DNA from: Gaeumannomyces sp. JS-464
Lineage: Eukaryota > Ascomycota > Sordariomycetes > Magnaporthales > Magnaporthaceae
DNA length: 64,000 bases
NCBI GenBank assembly: GCA_002197995.1
Contig: NGZR01000005.1
Location: 3,038,001-3,102,000, forward strand
Direction: 5' to 3'
The position numbers were made by a program, and so were the translations under genes. Positions 58,538 through 64,000 of this stretch are shown one piece after another. The notes below the pieces were generated by a model. The model was not told the origin of the DNA and ran no database searches. It saw only the letters and a list, made by a program, of their open reading frames with translations. The stretch's first letter is position 1. Every line of letters begins with the position of its first letter.

Positions 58538-61500
58538 ATGGCGTCACTCTTCCAGTCCTTCCGCGGCTCGGCCATGCCCAAGCGCCTGCTCCGCTACGCC
58601 CTGTCGCGCCTCGAGCTGCTCGACTCGGACGCGCTCGATATGGATAACTTGGACCTGGCCCTGGGCAGAAACACGGTGCTCGAGTTCCGCGACGTCGGCA
58701 TCAAGCTCCAGGTTTGGAACCCCCTCATAGTTCTTGACGGCACCTCTCTCGGTTGCTTCGTAAACAAACGGCTGACCCAGGTGGAATGAACACCTATAGA
58801 AACTAGAGCGCCTCCTCAAACTCCCGCCCACCTTCACCCTCCAAAAGGCCAAGGTCATCCTCCTGCGCGTCACCATACCGATGGACTTTTACACCAGCCC
58901 CATACTTGTCGAAGTCGATGGCGTCCACGTCAGGCTCAAGGTCGACTCCAAGGAAGCCACAGAAGCACAGGCCAAGAAACGAAGGAGACGCCCCTCCGGC
59001 AGCGAAGTCGTTCCTAACACCGTCGATCTCGCCCAGTCATTCCTGGAGCAGCAGCCATCAGATGAGAAGGAGAGGCTGGAGGCCGCTCTGGCCGCCGAGA
59101 CCCAGGATTTGGGCGCTTCGCTGACGCTCAGTGAGGATGAGAGCGACGAGGAGAGCAGCTTCGGCACAGGCCAGGCTCTCTCGCTACCCGCTTTCCTCGC
59201 CGACTTCCTCCAGGGCATCGTTGATCGTACCCAAATACAGATCCGTGGCGTCACCTTCCAGCTCGACGTCGGTGTCCCAGTCGAGCCCAACGCTATCGCA
59301 CCCGACGTCGTGACCTTTGAGCTTGCTTTGGGCCGTATCAACGTTGAGGGCGTAACCACGACCTTCCAGGCGGACGAGGACGAATCACCAAAGATCGTGC
59401 CCAAGGAGGGCAAGAGGCATATATCCCTCGAGAACATCACGGCGTTCCTGATATCCGAGGCCAACGTCTTCTCGACCTTCGAGAGAACCGTGTCCGTCCC
59501 ACCATCACTCGGCACCCAGTCATCCGCCGCATCCGCCTTAAGGAGTCCCATGTCGGAGAGGTCTTATGCGTCATCACATCAGAGGGGCGACGACGCCTTG
59601 GCGGATTCGATGCTCCTCGACCAGAGCCAGTTACTCAACGATAGCGAGGATGCTTTCAATATTCCATATGAGTTGGACAGCTCGACCGAGGATGTCGAAA
59701 ACGGGATCGAGCGTCCAGCCTCGTCCTTGTCAACTCCGAGAGCGTCTATGTACCTGGAATCCGGATCTCGGCCGCGTACAGCCTCGGCCAATATTTCCCA
59801 TTCGGCCCTTGAGGGACACCCACCCCCCTGGAGCTCTCAGGTCAGGGGTGTGCAGTCGGAGCCAGCGCTTTCCGGCGTGCCACCAATCGTCTCACTGGCA
59901 ACCCGGCAGGATGCTCTACAGGATTTCCAGGGCGACGAGTCCGTTTACTCCAGCGCCGCGGGCAGTGTGCATTCGGCAGCAGCTGCGCCTGCAGAAGACC
60001 TCGCCGCGTCTCATCTTTTTAGTCACGAGGAGGCCGAGTCCATGTACATGAGCGCTTTCTCCGCGACAGAGTCGGTGAGGTTGCGGTCCAGGATGCCGGG
60101 CGGCTGGGAGTCCGCCGACGCAAGCCCCGAGTCGTCGCCGAAAGAAAAGCGGCCAGCAGCGCCAGGCGCCGTAGAATCGCAAAGGCTGGAGGCGCCAGCC
60201 GAGAAAGAGGAGATGTGCCGCCCTTGGTGGCTGAAGATATGACTAGATCAATCCTATCCGAAGCAGCACCGACGCCTGCGCCTGCTGAGGGCGGCTTGGA
60301 TGGCACTACCGAAAGCGACGATCCCCCACGTGAACTCTTGACAGAAGTTGCTCCTGACGTTGACAGCTATAATGATCCGGCGGCACAGGGCCCAAGTGTT
60401 CCGCAAGAGGAGTGCGCCACACCGCGTGGTCCTGCTCGTCTGGCAAAGAGGATCCTGGCTCTCGACAACATATCGGTCTACGTTCCATCAAAGCACAACC
60501 ACGTGCATGTCATCACGGCTGATGGACGGTCAATAATCCCAACACACCGATGCCACCCGCCACGGGCTCTCAAAGTGGACGTCTCCGCACTTGCCGGGTG
60601 CATTCTCAGTCATTTCGACCTCGCCGTCGAGCCCTCCTCCACCCAGCACTTCGGGAGCTTGACCCTGAGTCTGACGAGCCGGAGAAAGCCACCGACAGGT
60701 CCCTCGAAGTCATACTTTCTCCGCTGAACATCCAATTTGATGCCTCTATTGGCTTTCTGCTCGCCATGGTAGTGTCCAGATTACTCTCCGCGATCAGCAG
60801 CCAGGAGACTGAACAGTCAAATGAGGCTGCCGGGTCAGCCGCAAGCCCGTCACAAACGTCAGCGGCCCACGAAGACATACGTATCACACTGGAAGAGGTG
60901 TCTCTGCTCTTTCTGGAGCGGTTGGCTGGCGTCGCAGAGACGCCAGACAGGATATTCGGAGCTGGCCCGGCGGGCTTCGATGCCGACATTCTGCTGCAGA
61001 CGCAGCTCCGTAACGTCCAGGCCTCTATTGCCCCGGGTGAGACTGGAATCGATGTTGAGAGCTTTACTTTTGGTTACGCTGGTGAGGATGCCAGTATCAT
61101 CTCTTTTGACCGAAGCCTGCAGATGATGGCTTCCGTCAAGGACGCAATGCCCACGCCCGGGTCAGAGGTGTCCATCAAGATCAAGAAGTCGGCATCTTCA
61201 ACCAAGGTCGACATCAACACTTTACCGCTGCACATCCGACTGGATCTACGACGGCTGGACGAGACTTTTAGTTGGTTTGGTGGCTTGAGCAGCTTCCTTA
61301 GTATGGGATCCTCTATGACCTCCAACCAGAACGTCTCGCCGCCGTCCAAGCCCTCTGCTCGGTCTTCGGACGCTCCTCGGGGTGTGCGGTTCGAAGCCCC
61401 CATAAATCCAGACGACCACTCGGCATCATCCGACAACAAGGTGAACATGCGCATCAATGCGATCCAGGTGGATCTGATCGGAAAGACTGTAACGTTGTAC

Positions 61501-64000
61501 TCGAGACGAGTGCTCTTAAGCTCGTGAGCCGGGACGAAGGCATCGGATGGCTATGACCAAGATTCAGCTCCACGGCCTATTCAAAACATAGCGGCTCACA
61601 CCCGCCAGTCAGCGTCACTGTGGTCGGCACCCGCTTGAGTTTTCTATGGCGCCGAAAGATGCGGATCTCGAACGCCTGCTGGAGTTGATCTCGCCTCGAA
61701 ACTGAAGTACGACGAGGACCAGGACGAAATCATGGTCGAGACCCTGCTCCGGCAACGGAAGAAGGGCTCTGTGCTCCGGATTTGGCTTGACAAAGTCAGC
61801 TTGGATGCCTCGAATCTGCCACACCTGAGTTGCCTGCCATCGCTCGGTGAAGACCTCGCCCGCCTGGGGACGGTTGCCAAGTACCTGCCAGAGGATGATC
61901 GTCCGGGGCTGTTGTCGCTCACCCTTGTGCGATCCCTGAACGTGTCAGTCGACGTCGGCGGGCGGTTCGGCGTCGTCAATGCCGCGTGAAGGACTTTGAC
62001 ATAGCGCACATCACGGTCCCTGCACTTGTCGCCACGGCCGTAGGGTCTCTGACTATCAACCGGAACCATATTGAAGAGCTGGTCGGCTCGTCCCTGCTGC
62101 CGTCAGCCACTCTGTCCAAGACACCGGTCTTGATGATGCGCATGATTGGTGACGTTATCGAACCCACCATCACGGTCAAGATGCACGGCATCAACTTGGA
62201 GTACAGGGTCCCGACTATAATTGACCTGTTGGAGCTGGACAAAGATGCCACCCCGGAGGACTTCGAGGCAGGTCTGGCAGCCTCGGTCGCGCAGCTGGGC
62301 GAGCAAGCCCACATGGCAATCGCTAGCCAAACCAGCACCACAGTGAGATCCGCCCTGGAAGCGGACAGATCAAGAACAAGCCTCCGAAGGTCGACGTAGC
62401 CTTCATCGACTGCATCATCGGCCTGAACCCTCTTGGGCTGACGTCCAAGATGGGCATTGTTCTTGCCGACAGCCGCCTTGTGTTTAACCTGGGCGACAGG
62501 GGAGACGTCGAGGTGGTCTGGAATTTGAAGAAGGCCTCGATTGTTCTTATCGACGACATCTCTGTCTTCGATGCGGAGGAGGACAGACCGCCGACGAGAC
62601 ACGCGCACCGGTCATCGGACGCTTCCGCAGCGAGGCAAAAACTGTGGGGGATGGAGTCGAGCCTTTGCTCCAAAGGCTTCGTCAGCGTCTGCCAGATCCA
62701 CTCGGCGTCGGTGACTGTGCGTGTGGCAGACGACGAAGCTGGTGATAAGGCCGTTGAGGCCGAGATCAGGGACAACCTTCTTGTGCTCGAGACTTGCGCC
62801 GACTCGACACAGACGCTGATTGCGCTTGCGAACGCGCTCAAGCCCCCAACGCCGCCAAGCAAGGAGGTCAAGTTCAAGACGGAGATCATCCCGGTGCAGG
62901 ATCTCCTGGCCTCCATCTCTCCAGACGCGTTCGGCAAAGCAGAGGGTGATTACAACTTCGACGATGACTTTGGCGAAGCGAGAGGTTTGCCCGGCGATGA
63001 TGATGTTTCTGACGGTGGTTCCGAGATGATCGGCGCAATGGAAGCGCAGTACTATCCTCACCCTGAAGAAGGGCGCGGCGAGAAACTGTTCGACGCGTCG
63101 TCGTCTATGACATCAGATCGCACGACGACGCAGGAAACGCACGACGACGGTGTACTGCTTGACTTGGACCAGCCGGATTCCGGAGACCTTGGCATCGACG
63201 ACAACTTCTTCGGCGCAGCCTCTGTGGCCAAAGGCGCTGGGCACAAGTGGGACTCTGCGAGAAACAAGAAGGATGACTCGGACGACAAGAAGACCGCCAA
63301 GAGCCTGCTGAAGGTGAAGGTGCGTGATGTGCACGTCATCTGGAACCTGTTTGACGGCTACGACTGGCAGCGCACGCGGGATGCTATCAGCAAGACGGTG
63401 CAGGAGGTCGAGGCCAAGGCGTACGAGCGGCGGGCGCGGCTTGACAGGCGGTCGGCGTACGATCAGGACTTTGAGGAAGAGGAGACGGTCATCGGCGACT
63501 TCCTCTTCAACTCGATTTACATCGGAATCCCCGCGCATCAGGACCCGCGCGAGCTGTCCAACGGGATCGCCCAAGACCTCTACGGCGATCGACAAACTGA
63601 CACCGAGTCGATAGCGACGACTCAGGTCACGGCGACGCCGAGCCGCCTCGGAGGCCCATCCTCACGGCCCAAGGCCAGGAGGCTGAAGCTCCACCGGAGC
63701 AGACACCACAAGATCACATTCGAGCTGCGCGGTGTCAGCGTTGACCTGGCCACGTTCCCCCGCGGTTCTGGAGAGACGGAAAGCTCTGTGGACTTGAGTG
63801 TCAAGGACCTCGACATTTTCGACCATGTGCCAGGGTCGACATGGAAGAAGTTTGCCACATATGACCGCGATGCGGGCGAGCGCGAGATCAAGAGCAACAT
63901 GGTGCAGCTCGAGCTGCTCAACGTCAGGCCGGTGCCAGACCTCGCCGCCACCGAAATCGTGCTAAAGGTCAGCCTTCTTCCTCTCAGACTGCACGTCGAC
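58538..64000 (+). CDS. ATG2: Autophagy-related protein 2, partial at the right edge (several frameshifts)
   Basis: A rod-shaped lipid-transfer protein that bridges the ER and the growing autophagosome membrane with Atg9 and Atg18. Exon 1 is 58538-58711 and exon 2 starts at 58800 (GTTTGG...TATAG); the coding sequence is still open at 64000, giving about 1,800 residues of an expected 2,000 or more. The N-terminal chorein region has RLLRYALSRLELLDSDALD and TVLEFRDVGIKLQ/KLERLLKLP. The middle shows VILSPLNIQFDASIGFLLAM, and the diagnostic CAD segment CADSTQTLIALANALKPP lies near 62790-62850, followed by an acidic disordered insert and KVRDVHVIWNLFDGYDW. Frame breaks lie near 60214, 60650-60690, 61500-61720 (several), 61985 and 62360. 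The 62400-64000 part is one clean frame. Confidence 0.92.

Overview
The window is nuclear DNA of a filamentous ascomycete, most likely a Sordariomycete. Genes are split by short (about 50-90 nt) GT-AG introns with GCTAAC/GCTGAC-like branch sites, coding DNA is GC-rich, and intergenic DNA carries pyrimidine tracts and a TACCTAGGTA-type palindromic motif. There are no operons, plasmid or phage genes, CRISPR arrays, complete transposons, or recognisable tRNA or rRNA genes. I support 23 protein genes, almost all conserved housekeeping genes.

Layout. 0.5-7.2 kb: glutathione-dependent formaldehyde dehydrogenase (-), a DUF952 protein (+) and nucleoporin Nup84/Nup107 (-). 9.6-15.3 kb: a four-TM glycoprotein of unknown function, the GPI-anchor synthesis subunit Gpi11/PIG-F and translin (all +). 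16.5-22.9 kb: a Ubp3/USP10 deubiquitinase (+), a 141-bp T/G homopolymer block, and the DNA-end resection factor Sae2/CtIP (-). 25.7-29.7 kb: a seven-knuckle CNBP/Gis2-type protein (+) with a 20-nt microexon, and a cytochrome b5-acyl-CoA dehydrogenase fusion (-). 32.6-35.1 kb: a heavily frameshifted flavin amine oxidase (+) and a putative secreted protein (-). 35.9-42.8 kb: eIF2B-beta (+), a poly-N/poly-Q protein of unknown function (+) and the N-terminal acetyltransferase Ard1/Naa10 (-). 43.6-48.7 kb: an SDR oxidoreductase (+), Lto1 (+), a complex I accessory subunit (-) and Leu2 3-isopropylmalate dehydrogenase (+). 49.9-55.1 kb: a PrxQ/Dot5-type peroxiredoxin (+), an ER-lumen J protein Scj1 (-) and a small membrane protein (+). 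55.6-64.0 kb: the box H/ACA snoRNP protein Nhp2 (-) and the lipid-transfer autophagy protein Atg2 (+), which runs off the right edge.

The genes do not form one pathway; this is a gene-dense housekeeping stretch with many divergent promoter pairs. The most striking property is technical or evolutionary: thirteen of the 23 genes, including probably essential single-copy ones (Nup84, Gpi11, eIF2B-beta, Nhp2), contain one or more 1-2 base indels that break an otherwise perfect frame, usually at short homopolymers. The other ten are intact. I read this mainly as uncorrected consensus error in the assembly, not as decay. Coordinates for broken genes give the full extent, and the breaks are listed in each entry. 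I found no convincing undescribed biological system; the best biological leads are the microexons in the CNBP-like and LEU2 genes, the repeated palindromic intergenic motif, the poly-G tract, and the unassigned protein families.
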